DNA of 64,000 nt from Turritopsis dohrnii (GCA_027922465.2 BQMF02000595.1:124001-188000); one strand, 5' to 3'; shown: positions 22,028 to 34,204, counted from the stretch's first letter. Notes: generated from the sequence alone by a model not told the origin. Made by a program: numbers and translations.

Positions 22028-23362
22028 ATGGTAGCTGCAACTGGCTTAATTTCTTGTTCAATTGGCTTACAGAAGAATGATTTATGCCACAAGACAACTC
22101 ATTCTCGCTTACAAGGACTGAAAAACAGAATTGAACTAAGTGTAGAAGACATTGAACTTGTTGAATGGCGAAGTAGCATTTATAATTTTGAAACTATTTG
22201 TTTACACCAATTAAAAATATACCTTAGCTGGTATGAATCACTTCAGATATATTGTTGTGATCTATTTAAATTGCACAAAAAAGGTCATACCAGTAAGTAA
22301 TATAATGTTTACGAATTTCATTTGATTCATTTGTGTTTCAATATATATTTAACATAATGAATCAATTATTTACTTAGAGGGTCTGCGTCCTATTAGTGAA
22401 GATTTAGCGAGATCTTTCAGACTTATCCCTGGCAAATAGCTTTGTCATGAGTGTCGTAAAAAGTTAGTGGAAGGGGTAAAAAATGATGAAGATGAAGGAG
22501 ACAACGATTTTGAAGATGCTGGTGTTACAAAAGAAACACTGAATAGCAGTGTAGAAATGGTGCTCCCCTATCAAATGTGTAAGTGAAAGGGATAAAGTGA
22601 GTTTGATCAAGTTTATTCAGCAGCTAAGGAAAGATTTGCAACAGTTCTCAAAGTCACAAGTATCAAATATTTTCATGAAAATGGAGGATATTCCAGGATA
22701 TGTCCTGGTAAAAAAGAATTTGTTTCAATGAATTTAAATGGCGAAAAAGTTCATAAACAGAAGCGCTTGTTGTTGCTGAATTTGAAAGAACTCCATTTTG
22801 ACTTCACAAAACATACAAACAGCAAAGTCAGTTTTTCAAAATTTTGTGAACTATGACCAAAGTGGTGTGTTCCTGTCGGCAGTGCATCTGGATTGCATAG
22901 CGTCTGTGTCTGTGAATACCACCAGAATGCAAAGCTATTAGCTGCTGCTATTCCTGGAATTGACGATTACAAAGAATTGATGCAAATTCTTCTATGTGAT
23001 AGTGAGAATCGCAATTGTAGGTTACATTCATGCACTAATTGTCCAGGGACAGAATCACTTAAAAAGTTTTTGGTAAATGCATTTGAAGAACTCAATAAAG
23101 ATTTTATCACCTTCCATCAATGGAAAAAAGATGACAAAAATACATCTCTTGTCTCTTTACAAATGTCCCCCGAAGACCTTATTGAGGAAATAAGCACCCA
23201 TTATGATATGCTTTGTGAGCATCATTTCATATCGAAAGCCCAATCTTCACATTTGAATTTTGTGAAGGAACATCTCAATGAAAATGATATAATAATTCTG
23301 CTAGACTTCCCAGAAAACTATAGTTTCATTTGTCATGATGCTGACCAGGGATATCACAGGAA
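22028..23362 (+). pseudogene. Transposase-like gene of an uncharacterised metazoan family
   Basis: The first exon ends near 22291 (CCDLFKLHKKGHTS) and the second starts near 22380 (GLRPISEDLARSFRL..LCHECRKKL). It reads on through VKVTSIKYFHENGG, LLLNLKELHFDF, SASGLHSVCVCEYHQNAKLL, LHSCTNCPGTESLK and IILLDFPENYSFICHDADQG. Stops occur near 22438, 22585 and 22855. The HSVCVCxxHQN block and the LLDFxENYSF block recur in many repeated invertebrate proteins with DDE-transposase-like character; the superfamily name is unknown to me. The coding sequence ends at 23362, where a Helitron inserted. Confidence 0.6.
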
Positions 23363-24110
23363 CTAGCTGCCAAGGCAGCGTCGCTCGCCGCCCATGTCAC
23401 AGCCTCTGGTAAAACCAATCTTTTATCAGTGTAACAATACACTCAAAACGTAGAGAGAGAAAACTTCAACTTTTTATTAGCTTTTGTTTTAAAAAAGTTA
23501 CGCACTCTAACATGGGTGCTATCAAACGTAAGGGGGGGGATCGTTTCTCTTCTTAAAAAGATCACGCCGGAGGAGAGAAAAAAGGCACGTGCTAAATGAA
23601 TAAAGAGAATAAAGAAACGTTCGATCAGAAGCGCTTAACAATTAAAAAAAGAAATTAAATTAAAAGAAAAGCAAAAAAAATATTTTGTTTCATGATACTC
23701 TTTTTTTACCTATAGGTTTTTAAACATTTTGATTGCTCGAAAAAAAGTTCACCCGTCTCAGACAGTCAGGCAAGGATACGTTTGGATAAACCGAACATGC
23801 TACCACATTCTGCCACGACTGCTTTTTGTCCAAAATGTTTTATCAGTTAGTTTCTTTTGTATTTAGTTGATGTATTGTTTTCAAAGCCAAGTCAACGTGG
23901 AATATAAAACTAACAAAATAATAAAAACGAAACGTTATTCCTATTAGTTCATCAGCCAAAAAAAGTCACGTTCGATTGGGGTTGCAATGTATTTCCTTCG
24001 AAATCACGTCGCACACAAAAAAAGAAATAATTTCGCTCACAACTAAATCTACCATTTTGCGTGACTTACAGACAAACAAACAGACGGAGAATCGGCTATT
24101 AATATATAGA
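23363..24110 (-). mobile_element. Non-autonomous Helitron, family 1, complete
   Basis: Minus-strand start TCTATATATTAATAGCC at 24110 and end GCTGCCTTGGCAGCTAG at 23363 (748 bp), between A and T. The terminal palindrome carries a paired C-to-T and G-to-A change relative to the other copies, so the stem is preserved. It inserted into the transposase relic just after DADQGYH. Confidence 0.9.
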
Positions 24111-26086
24111 TTTTATATTATATTGTTATGATTCAATGGTGATTTTTCGTTTCGTTTTATAAATAGAATGAAAAGGTATGTTTTGTTTTTGTGACTAATG
24201 TCTGAGATTTTTTCTAAAAAAAGATCATTGTTCGTTTCAAATGTGGACTGTAATTTTCTTTAAGCTCTGGATGCGTACAGCTCAGCTTAAGTTCCATCTC
24301 AGCTCCAAATGTCTGCCTGCTCAGCATCACTTTTTATATCTTTAACTAATGTTTCACTCTAGCTAGCTATATTTTAAGCTTATGTGCTTGTATAATGGTT
24401 TGAAGTGCAGTATTGTTTTTTGTCGGTGATCGGTAGTTTTTAGGTTATCCATGTCTCCAATTATGGCACAGCTTTCCTAATTTTGAAATATAATTCGAAA
24501 CACTTCACATCCTGTAAAAAACATTCAACTTTCAGTTTTGTATTTTTTTTGTTTGAAGCATGAAGCATGTATATGATATACTTATGTAATTACTTTGAAA
24601 TCAGAAATGATTAATGTACACTTAACATTATTCTGTATACTTTATCCCAAAATAAAGTAAGTATTTTTCATTCAGATGTAAATAAATCTGGTGGTATATA
24701 TAGTTTAAAGTTTTTGTAGGGTCAATTATGCTTTCATGAAGCTCTAGGGAGTACGTACACTTATATATAATAACTGTAATGTGATAATTCTTTAAGTTAA
24801 AAATTAAGAAGTTTTGGGTCAAAAAACTATTTGTTTGCATTAGCGGAAAATGTTTCAATGTTTAAGCCTTTCTAGATACAAAAGAATTTTTTTGTTTCTT
24901 ATTTGGGTTGTAATACTTTAACACCTTTTTCTCGTTAGCTCCAGCATTACGTATTGGTTGTCTGCTCTGCACCACTTTTGCTTGATGATTATTTAGCTAA
25001 GATATACTGACAATGCCCCAATTTACAAATGGTCTTCATAATCACGATTGTTAATGAACAATTACGCTGTGTTCAATTTTTACGTGCTGTGTGGACCCGT
25101 GTATGTAGTGTTAATGTCGTATTGTATTGTTAGTCACGGTTGATATGTTTCTTTGTAGTTGAACGTTTTTATTTGCTCATGTTATCTGTTGTGAATTTAT
25201 TCCTGTTTGTATGTGGCTTGTGTGTGGGTCGAGCGTCAGTATAAACTACGTATTTAATGTTCGTTGATTTGTTTGTTGATGTTTTTTCTATAATTGCGTT
25301 TTGCAATAATATAGCCTTGATCATCATCCTGGCAAATTGAAATGTTATGTGTATAAATTCAAAATACTGTACTATTAGTAACACAATACAAAATTTTGGT
25401 AAATTTTGGTATAAATTTATGGAGCATATACTTTTAATGATCAAGATCTTTGATTACGTTTTGTTTTTGCAACATTGGGAATTCTGTTTGTATATAATTA
25501 AGAAGATTGGAAGTACATATCAAATGTTTTAAGTATATTACATGATTTTCATACGTAATCACTGTCATATCAGAAAAGATCAGTATAAACTTAATCGTAT
25601 GTTGTATACCCAAAATAAACAATGTTTCATGTCATTCAGATGTATATATGCAATAAAGTTTTACATTACACTTTCGGCATGCCTTTCGGCATGCCTTGTA
25701 AAAATCATTCAACCCTTTCGAATTTCTAAAAGAATTTTCATAAACTTTTCTTCTACTGTGTTAGATTAAATTAGGTCATTTTGAGTTGATTGTTATGTCA
25801 TGTGTTTCTTTTATATGTAATTTGTGTATTGTTTATATAATTATATATAAGGGTACCTTTAACATTTCTCACTCTCATTCAAACATTCAAAAGAGTCAAC
25901 ATATAATTTCAAATCATTTATTCTTGAAAATTTTCACTGGTAGCACACCTTTGGCCAGCTGTTTGAACATATTTAACTTCAAAATTTCAATAACAAAGCT
26001 CATTTTAATTTGTGTGTCACAATCCCCACCTGCTGTGTGCATCTACACTGAGCAGCATTCAATGTTGTATTGTATAGTTCAATCAT
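24111..26086. other. AT-rich non-coding interval
   Basis: No convincing gene. Two diverged copies of a roughly 80-bp stretch (cccaaaataaa ... cattcagatgta) lie at about 24605-24690 and 25565-25650. A short tandem duplication (tttcggcatgcc) is at 25672-25696. The frames at 24628-26250 are AT-rich and domainless. Confidence 0.45.
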
Positions 26087-27221
26087 TCAAAATCTTTCAA
26101 GTTTCAAGAATGTTATTTTTAGTCTTCCATTTTCATACTTTAGCTGATTTTGCAGAAATCCTTCTGCCCGTAAGGGCATCTTGTTTATATAACCCCAAGG
26201 TGCTAATTTTACTTCGAAGTGCCCTTTGTGATCTTTCACTTCTAAAGTAAACGGTGAATTCTCAACAATAACATCATCACTTGCGGTTTTACCTTGTTTT
26301 ACATTTGAGGCAGTTTTAATGTGGAACGTTTTCAACCACCTGTAAAGTAAAGGGTTCTTGGTTAATACTTTGTTTATATATATATGTAAAATGTCAGTAA
26401 TACATGTGTTGCACTAAGGTTTCACACTTGACAAAGATTTTTAATAAATTTTTAATAAATCGAAATATCGATCAATATTTCCTTGACAAAGGTTTTTAAA
26501 TAATAGAACATCCAACACAACTATCACTGACTTTGCATTTTACTATGTATATATACAGTTTATACTGTGCCATTGTTTTCATTTTTTTCTCATGGGACAC
26601 CCATTTCAGCTTTGAGGGCAACAAGATCTTCAGCACTTATTTCTGCAAACCCGACATTGGATTTTGAGATAAATATCTCTTCTCTTTTCCTCATCAAATA
26701 GCTTTACCAATTCCGCAGTTTGTATTTCTTTTGAAGAAGCGGATTCTCCAGATGTAATTGAAATGGTGTCAGACATATGCCTTGCATGTTTCTTTAACGT
26801 TATTTGGCATACAGTATGCTGTCTTTAACAGGCTTTTTGATGGATGTGAAGCATTACAGCTAAGATAAATTAAAAGTTCTAAATATATATATATTCATAT
26901 TATGTGACATTATGTTTATTATGTTGGATGTTGCATTTGGCATTTTGTGTTTCAAAATGTGGAGTGCTGCATCTTCCATGTTTTGCGTCAAAGAATCGGT
27001 TTGTTGAATAGAAAATATTTCATTTATGATGTTGGTGGAGATCTCTTTTGGTTGCAGACCTTTACAAGGTTTTTTGTGATTGATCTTTTTTGATTTTTCT
27101 GATATTTTAAATGCTTCTCCACATTTTTTGTACATTCTATTGTGATGCAGTTGATCATTTCAACAACATGATGGGCATATTCAGTATCTCCTGGGTAAAT
27201 AGTTTTGGAAAATATTTTCAC
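26087..27221 (-). pseudogene. Unrecognised coding remnant
   Basis: Minus-strand pieces suggest exons of one unknown protein. 27221-27040 reads IYPGDTEYAHHVVEMINC. 26780-26590 reads HARHMSDTISITSGESASS, EIQTAELVKLFDEEK and VGFAEISAEDLVALKAEMG across a frame change. 26335-26087 has SDDVIVENSPFTLEVKDHKGH. I recognise no domain; repeated-gene origin is likely given the surroundings. Confidence 0.3.
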
Positions 27222-27285
27222 ACTGTGTTTTCAACTGATTCTTCTTCCAATGATGGCACAATGCAATACAAACAATATGTATGTC

Positions 27286-27616
27286 TTATTTATTTATTTA
27301 TTTGGTATTGTTTTACGTGGCTAGCCTCACTCAGTTGCTATTGCATCTGCTTTCCAGGAGGGGCCACGGCTTAGGTTGGAGGCTCCGAAGTATTTGACAC
27401 TCTCATGAGTGACACAAACCCAATCAAGGGCCTGTGCTCTTCTGGATGACCTACCTGCAACACCCGATGTATCATCTACCCAATTTCCCTCACATGGCAT
27501 GGGTCGACCCGGCGCTATGGTGCATTCACTTGCGCATGGTGAATCGCCGCCAAGGGGAATTGAACCCCGATATCTCGCATGAAATACGAGAGTGATAACC
27601 ACTATACTACGGCGCC
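27286..27616 (-). mobile_element. tRNA-derived SINE
   Basis: The minus-strand head (27616-27545) folds as a tRNA: acceptor GGCGCCG, A-box TAGTATAGTGG, anticodon arm CTCGT-ATTTCAT-GCGAG (anticodon TTC, Glu-like), B-box GGGTTCAATTCC. A body of about 245 bp follows and then a (TAAA)n-type tail at 27300-27286. Internal A and B boxes would drive RNA polymerase III transcription. It depends on a LINE for mobilisation; which one is unknown. Confidence 0.8.
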
Positions 27617-27942
27617 AACAAGTAAGGACAACCGGTTGAATCATGAATTTGTTGTAGGAACAGCAACTGCAAAGATCTAAGTGGCTGTTGAAATTTTCAC
27701 AGATTCTTATGTCATTTATGTCAGTTGGTTGTTCTTTCGGTAAACTATTTATTAATGAATTTATGTTATGTCTTCTCCATATTTTATTTTAATTTGTTTT
27801 TGGTCTTCCTTGGCTTTTCTTTTTGGTTTTTCTTCCTACTTTCCCTTTTTTATTATAAACAGTGCATGGTTCACTGTGTGCCTGCCATGCTTTGATTTTA
27901 AATGATGTTGTGGTAGATCTAATTTCCACATTTCTGATAGTA

Positions 27943-30042
27943 CTAGTATCCCGGGTAAAAACTTTTTACCGAACTTAACTTCGAAAACATTAGGTCAAAT
28001 CAACCATTCCCGTGTACGTACCCCGTGACGAAAAAATAAATCATAGAATCGCAACTCAAAAACATCCTAGGCGGTGTCGCTCGCCACCCATGTTCAGTAT
28101 GCGTTGTGTTGCAAAATTTAACTCATGTAAAAGTTTCTACAGGCATTAATTTTTTAATTCATTTCTTACATTCAGAAGATTAAAAACAGAAACAAACAGC
28201 AACATGGCTCAGAATAATATATTTATACGCAGAAGAGAAGTAACTTTAATGTAAAAAAAAAATGGCAATATATATATAACACAGAACTGTTTACCCAGAC
28301 ATACGAAACCAAACATTACAAAATGTTAATTCAAAACAAATTGATACCTTCCAACTTTTTCTTTTGTTCCAAAGTTACTACTGGACTGCAACCATTAGTG
28401 AATTTTTGAAATGATATATAGTCTGTTCTTCCCAAAATCATCAACGTCATGATTAAAACCATGAGTTTCATTTCTTTATGCTTTTTTTATTATTACCTAA
28501 AAAATTAATACTTGAATTGTAATACTGAAAACCTAATCATGCTATAACAATATTGAAATAAAAAATAAAACAAAAAGAAAGAAAAAACAAAAAGAAAATT
28601 CAAGTATGCATTTATCCTAAAGATAACAAATAAAAACAAAATTTGGCCTATAAAGTCAACCGATACTGTGATTCAATACGGGTTCACTCAACACTGGAGC
28701 TGAACAGAATAAAGACTTTTACCTGGCATACACAACCAAACACCAAATTAATAAAAATAATTGAAACAACAAAATGCCCTACTTTGACGAAAACCATAAT
28801 TGAATACCCAGAAGATATTAAAGGCAACAAATAAAAACATAATGCTAAACTTATATACCTAGCAAGTATGTATGTAGCTAGCAATTAACATAACACAAAA
28901 TAATGAATGCCGTAAACAAATATAAACTGAAGAAAAATATACCCCAGCAGCAATGCTTCTTTTTTGCAGTACAATCGCAATGAAATACATAATCCATTCT
29001 TCTCTTAAATATCCTTCTCAACATACCATGTGTTTCGTTTATAAATAGCTACACTTTTTCTTTTCTGACCTAAAAGAAAAAGATTTCAGTAAAGAACAGC
29101 TACAAAACTTACTACTACTGCAACCATATTTAAGCAAACCAAAACAAAAGGCATAAATGGCTGGCAGAAAGGCATGCAGACAAAGCATCAAACATTGTCA
29201 ATAGATACAATTTGACAGCAAAACACGTTCCCTACTTCCACAGCCATGAGAAAGGAAAACAGTCATAGCTGTGCGACCATTTTTAATTGATCTGTAAATA
29301 AATAAATCAAATCAAATCTTCTTTGCTAACTATAAAAATAATAATAGCGCGCGTTACCAAAACAAATTACTCTCGTCTTCGATTCGACTAAACGAAAGAA
29401 CTCAATAAGATATCTATAAGATATCTATTCAAAGCTATAGTATTTAATCTTTCAAAACTAAATTAAAACCATTCCTTACTGTGTAAATAAACATCATTTT
29501 GTTCTGCATTTCTTCACTACACTTTCTTCTGTATAGCGATATTTGATAACTAAAAAGGAAACAAACATTTAAATACATTTAAATACAAATGCATATACCT
29601 AACTTGTTCTTTTATGAAAATAAAATAAAAGTTTTATAATAATACATTTTGTTCGTTCGATCTTTCTGCAGCTAATTTTTAAAAACTTCACTGCACTTCT
29701 TCTGTATATCTAAACAAACATTGTAAACAATTAACTAACTCACTTACAGGTGCTACCTGATAATAAAACATTTTATAATAATAACAATACCTTCGTGCAT
29801 ACAAACCTGTGTTTCTTCGTCAGTTCTTTCGTCGATTTGCTGCCTAAAACAATCAAATTTAAATTAAAATATTCGTATACAAAAAGAAACACGTCTTCTT
29901 CGCGAAGTTTCTTGCTCACGAAATGATCGTTGACAAATTTCGAACCATAGAAATACAAAAGAAGATTGCATTGCTCGCACTCCTCCAAAGACGTTTTTCG
30001 GCTGATTTCCACTGCGCAAACCAGAAATAACAAAACGGAGGA
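27943..30042 (-). mobile_element. Helitron family 2, 5'-truncated copy
   Basis: Minus-strand 3' end: GGTAAAAAGTTTTTACC hairpin then CGGGATACTAG at 27943, with T following. The copy is colinear with 43826-46083 read in reverse, including the gaaactcatggttttaatcatg block (about 28451) and the cagccgaaaaacgtctttgg block (about 29990). Homology stops at 30042, about 190 bp short of the 5' end. Confidence 0.8.
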
Positions 30043-30720
30043 TGGCAGGCCATGGCAGGTAAGAGGGATAGCCCTGGGTGCCTCTGAAAATGTGATATGA
30101 ACTGAATGTAAAATAAGATTGGAAAGTAAGCTTTGTATTTTCTTGAAGTTAAGATGATGAGGAACAAGGGTTTGTGTTGATTTTGCTGTGAAAATTAAGT
30201 TCTGTGTTTTCAGTGTCTTAAAATGAAGGAATTTCACAGATTATTTTCTTGAATGATATTCGCTTGTTTTGGGATGTCAGATCAAAAAAGATAAAAAAAC
30301 TTTTTGTTTGTTTGGCCTTGGTAATTTTTTCAACAATTAAAATCAAGTTTTGTTAAGTATTAGGCATGTGAATTTGAATATCTAGGGTTTTGTTAGACTA
30401 GGGTCTACTTGGCCAGCGTTAAATTATGTCTCTAGAAACATTATACGAGAGGCGGTCAACTGCACAAGTGCAGAATAAAATTCCCAGTTCCGGCGAGCTT
30501 TGAACAACCGTGGATAAGGTATTTTGGTATTTTCTCTTCACCTGGGATTATATGCTTACAAACAATAGGAATTTCACTGGAACGCATTTTTCTGTTGATA
30601 CTTTAATTTGCATAAATGTTCGCATCATGACAACTACTTGGCCATCTGCAGTCAACATCCATAAAGTAACCTTTAAAATCTTAAACACCTTGTACAATTA
30701 GTGAAAAGAATTGTTTATAA
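30043..30720. other. No gene seen
   Basis: Unassigned AT-rich DNA between the broken Helitron and the Harbinger fragment. The frame reaching 30237 from inside the Helitron is a chance extension. Confidence 0.4.
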
Positions 30721-31016
30721 TTATAATAATCTTGTGAGATCAATAGGGATAGTGATAAGTTTCTGTACCATGTATGTTACTATGGCACCACACATTTCTT
30801 TTTCAGATTTAGTTAAAGTGCTTTCATGAATTCCAAATGCATTTGCTGTCATCGTCATTGAGCCTGTAGCTTTTAAAAAATACAATACTGCCGCAACCTT
30901 TTTTTCTACTGACAATGCCCTGTGATTTGGAGAGAGCAGATTAGGAGCTATGTAATGTCTTAATTCGTAACAGAGTTCATCAAACTCTGTCCGAGAAAGT
31001 CTAAAATTCTTTTTCC
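30721..31016 (-). pseudogene. PIF/Harbinger-type transposase N-terminal fragment
   Basis: Reads W-KKNFRLSRTEFDELCYEL then HYIAPNLLSPNHRALSVEKK, AVLYFLKATGSMTMTANAFG and IHESTLTK. This is the region ahead of the catalytic domain in HARBI1-like nucleases, with a helix-turn-helix. No DDE residues follow. It abuts the broken LINE at about 31017. Confidence 0.65.
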
Positions 31017-31017
31017 A

Positions 31018-32257
31018 TAAATCTTCTATTGTTCATTGAAGAAAGAAGACCTCTGGTTATCCAAGGTTTTTGAAAGAGATTAGATTCATGGCGAGTGATT
31101 TTCACCAGAGGAACGTGTTCTTCAAATAACGATGTCGTGTGATCCAAAAAAGAGTTAAAAGAATGATTTACATCACCTGCCTCAATACTCAGTATTTCAT
31201 TCCAATTCAGACGCTCAAATTGAATTTTGAATTGTTCGCGATTGAACTTTGACCAGTCTCGACGGAATCCCAAAGGTTTCGGTTTTAAAGTTTTTGGTTT
31301 GGCATCAAAGAAAAGAAATTGAGGCAGATGATCAGAAATAGAAACAGTGAGATTACCAGACAGATGTTGTCAATGAGAGTGCTGGAGGTATCAGTAATTC
31401 TAGTTGGAAGTGTTATTGATGGTAGCATTTGATTAAGAAAGTTAGCATGAGAGATTTCAGATTCAGAGGTCAGAAGATCAATATTGAAATCGCCTAATAG
31501 GGTTAGTGTCTTGCCTTCCTTGTCTACAGATTTTAAAATAGGAGAAAGAAAGTGGTTATTGAAAAGATCAACATCCATTTTTGGATGTTTGTAGATACAG
31601 CCAACAATAATATTCTTCCAGGTTTTAAAGATGATTTCAGCAAAAACAGATTCAAGATTACCATCACCGGAACAGACTAATTTAGAGAGATCCTTACGAG
31701 GATTAGATGTTAAAAGATTTAGATATGTAGAGAGCAGTTCCACCTCATGAAGAGACAGCAGGAGTATGGAAAAACTTATAGCCTTCGATAGAGTTATTGA
31801 AAGAAGGAATTTCAGATAGAATTCTGGTCTCACTTATGCCAATCATGTCAAAGTTATGGTTAAGACGTGAAAACAGAGAGGTAAGTTCACCAAAATGTAG
31901 TTCTAGAGAAGCAATGTTGAGATGAAAGAAAGACAAAGATTCACATTTAGCAGGGATGGAAACAAAATCTTCAGGGCTGTAATACTTACAATTGATTTTG
32001 GCAGTATTATCAACATAATCAATATAATCGTCATTGTCATTATTGTCAAAGTCAAAATTAGAAAATTTATCGGAAATAGAATTCAAATGATTAAAATATG
32101 ATTTTAAATAACTCAAGTCGTTACCAGGCTTTTCATCAGGAATTTCATCAAAAGGTAAAGCTTCTTTATTGCAGATCTTGCACAGCCAAGCCTCAGAAAC
32201 AAACTTTGATGCCATACCATTACATCTAGCAATCATCATCATCAGGGAAAAGGTCAA
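31018..32257 (-). pseudogene. LINE ORF2, endonuclease part only
   Basis: The N-terminus has a partial cysteine motif (WLCKICNKEA), then FFHLNIASLELHFGEL and FDMIGISETRI of the AP endonuclease. Frames shift near 31760 (NIIVGCIYKHPK and LTLLGDFNIDLL follow) and again near 31290. Last residues before the break are KPWITRGLLSSMNNRRF. No RT domain remains. ORF1 and ORF2 overlap by about 30 bp. Confidence 0.8.
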
Positions 32258-33242
32258 TTAGATCATTGATATGCCTGATTTTAAGAGCATCATCGTTTTC
32301 GTCCAAAAGAACATTAATAGTTCCATTGTAACACCAAAATTTACTGATGAAGTTCTTTTGTTTGAGAGCTTTAGACTTTCCCCACAGAAATTTGGAATAA
32401 TTAGAGAGACTGTTATTGATGTAGATCGTTTCCCTAAGACTTGCTTTTTCAAACACATCACGATTTTTAAAGCGTTTGCTTGAATGTATAAGTGATTGTG
32501 ATGTCTTTCTATTTACAAATCGAGCAATCACTTTTCTTGGGCCACGATGGTTTCTACCTTTTTTCAAGCGGTGAATGGCTTGAATGTCACTTGGTTTGAT
32601 TTCAACTCCAATTGCTGATCCAATATCAATAACGGAATTCTGGAGGTCGGTGACTTCTTCAGGTATGCCTGATATTTCAACGTTGTTTCTGCGGGTGTAC
32701 TGTTGAATGTCTATGACGTCTCGTTCGAGGGAGACGAATTCTTCACAAGTTACCATATCTGAGAGTTTCTGTTTAATTTCCTCAACATTACTTTTTAACA
32801 AATTTATAACTGGATCTTTCTCGTCAAGATTTTTCTTCAAATTATCAATTTCGTAACGCAATACCTGATTTTGATTTTCAACACGAATAAATAAATCTTC
32901 TTTCACATGACCAATTTTTGTAAGAAGTTCAGATCGATATAACCTAATTTGTGTGTACAACATTTCCATAGTGACAGTGTCTGTGAAATCATCAAACTCT
33001 TTGTCTTCTTTTAGGGGTGTTTTGGTTATATCACCAGAAATTGGACAAACCGTAGCAAGCGATGAAGACAAGGACGAAGCCTCAGCATAATCAACAGCCC
33101 CAACGAGAGAAACATCAGCGACATCCATTGGCGGTGCATGAACAGTCGAATCTTCAGTCAAATTATTAGAAGACGAGTTATCAGGATCATCATTGGCTTT
33201 TGTAACTGGAGCAGAAGCAGTACTTCTTGTATTATAAAGCAT
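32226..33242 (-). CDS. LINE ORF1 protein, intact (338 aa)
   Basis: Open from MLYNTRSTASAPV to a D-rich C-terminus. A disordered acidic/serine-rich N-terminus (about 1-95) is followed by a coiled coil (about 100-185, ENQNQVLRYEIDNLKKNLDE) and an RRM-like L1-ORF1-type segment with NNVEISGIPE, IQAIHRLKKGRN and VIARFVNRK, then a C-terminal domain. Such proteins form trimers that coat the LINE RNA and act as chaperones. It has no internal stops although its ORF2 partner is dead. Confidence 0.85.
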   Translation of the reverse strand: MLYNTRSTASAPVTKANDDPDNSSSNNLTEDSTVHAPPMDVADVSLVGAVDYAEASSLSSSLATVCPISGDITKTPLKEDKEFDDFTDTVTMEMLYTQIRLYRSELLTKIGHVKEDLFIRVENQNQVLRYEIDNLKKNLDEKDPVINLLKSNVEEIKQKLSDMVTCEEFVSLERDVIDIQQYTRRNNVEISGIPEEVTDLQNSVIDIGSAIGVEIKPSDIQAIHRLKKGRNHRGPRKVIARFVNRKTSQSLIHSSKRFKNRDVFEKASLRETIYINNSLSNYSKFLWGKSKALKQKNFISKFWCYNGTINVLLDENDDALKIRHINDLIDLFPDDDDC

Positions 33243-33363
33243 TATATAAAGTTACTTTCAGTAGAAAATAGTTAAAGATGGCTCAATGCTTTGAGTCAGC
33301 AACACCCTTTTTTTTTTCGCGCCTAACACACGTCTGCACTCTTTGATACTCACGAAGCGAATG

Positions 33364-33535
33364 AGTGTATTGTTACACTGATAAAAGATTGGTTTTACCA
33401 GAGGTTGTGACTTCGAATCTGCTTCTGGTTTAACACAAGTTGTACGAGTTGTGTATAAGGAAATTTGACGTTTATTGATACAGTGATACAGAGCAGGTGG
33501 ACATGGGCGGCGAGCGACACCGCCTTGGCGGCTAG
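33364..33535 (+). mobile_element. Helitron family 1, 3' part
   Basis: Begins inside the element at gagtgtattgttacactgat and runs to the 3' hairpin and CTAG at 33532-33535. It joins directly to a 5' terminus (TC at 33536). See the permuted-Helitron finding. Confidence 0.85.
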
Positions 33536-34204
33536 TCTATATATTAATAGCCGATTTTCTGTCTGTCTGTTTGTTTGTAAGTCACGCAAAATGGTAGATT
33601 GAGTTGTGAGCGAAATTATTTCTTTATTTGTGTGCGACGTGAGTTCGAAGTAAATACATTGCAACCCCAATCGAATGTGACTTTTTTTGGCTATTGTCAG
33701 CTTTATATTCCACGTTGACTTGGCTTTGAAAACAATACATCAACTAAGAAACTAACTAATAAAACATTTTGGACAAAAAGCAGCAGTGGCAGAACGTGGC
33801 AGCATGTTCGGTTTGCCAGTGTATTCTAACGCTTTCCTGACTGTCTGAGACGGATGAACTTTTTTCGAAGAATCAAAATGTTTAAAAACCGATAGTTAAA
33901 AAAAAGAGAATCTTGATACAAAATATTTTTTTTTCCTTTTGTCATAATAGTTGTCTTAATTTGTTTTAATCGATTTCTTTTTATCTATTTTAATCAGATC
34001 GAACTTTTTTTTTATTCACTTTATTCATTTAGCACGTGTCTTTTTTTCTCTCCTCCTGTGTGATCTTTTTAAGAAGAGCAACCATTTCCCCCTTACGTTT
34101 GATAGCACCCATGTTAGAGCGCATAACTTTTTTAAAACAAAAGTTAATAAAAAGTTGAAGTTTTCTCTCTATACGTTTTGAGTGTACTGTTACACTGATA
34201 AAAG
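33536..34204 (+). mobile_element. Helitron family 1, 5' part
   Basis: Starts TCTATATATTAATAGCC and runs through the family-1 body to gagtgtactgttacactgat-aaaag, where homology stops. Its last 25 bases repeat the first 25 of the preceding 3' part with one difference. Confidence 0.85.

Larger units (their letters stand above)
31018..33361 (-). mobile_element. LINE retrotransposon, 3' part missing
   Basis: A minus-strand non-LTR element with a short leader (33361-33243), an intact ORF1 and an ORF2 that breaks off after the endonuclease domain. It retains the 5' end and lost the 3' end, the opposite of ordinary LINE truncation. A later rearrangement or deletion at 31017 is the likely cause. Confidence 0.75.

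Noticed and set aside
27545..27616. Functional tRNA-Glu gene
   Set aside because: It folds as a tRNA with A and B boxes, but it is joined to a SINE body and a (TAAA)n tail, and its acceptor stem has a mismatch. It is a SINE head.
28643..28834. 63-codon frame (RVHSTLELNRIKTF) also present at 59071-59262
   Set aside because: It looks conserved, but it is antisense inside two copies of the same Helitron; a third copy near 43080 is broken. Repeat homology explains it.
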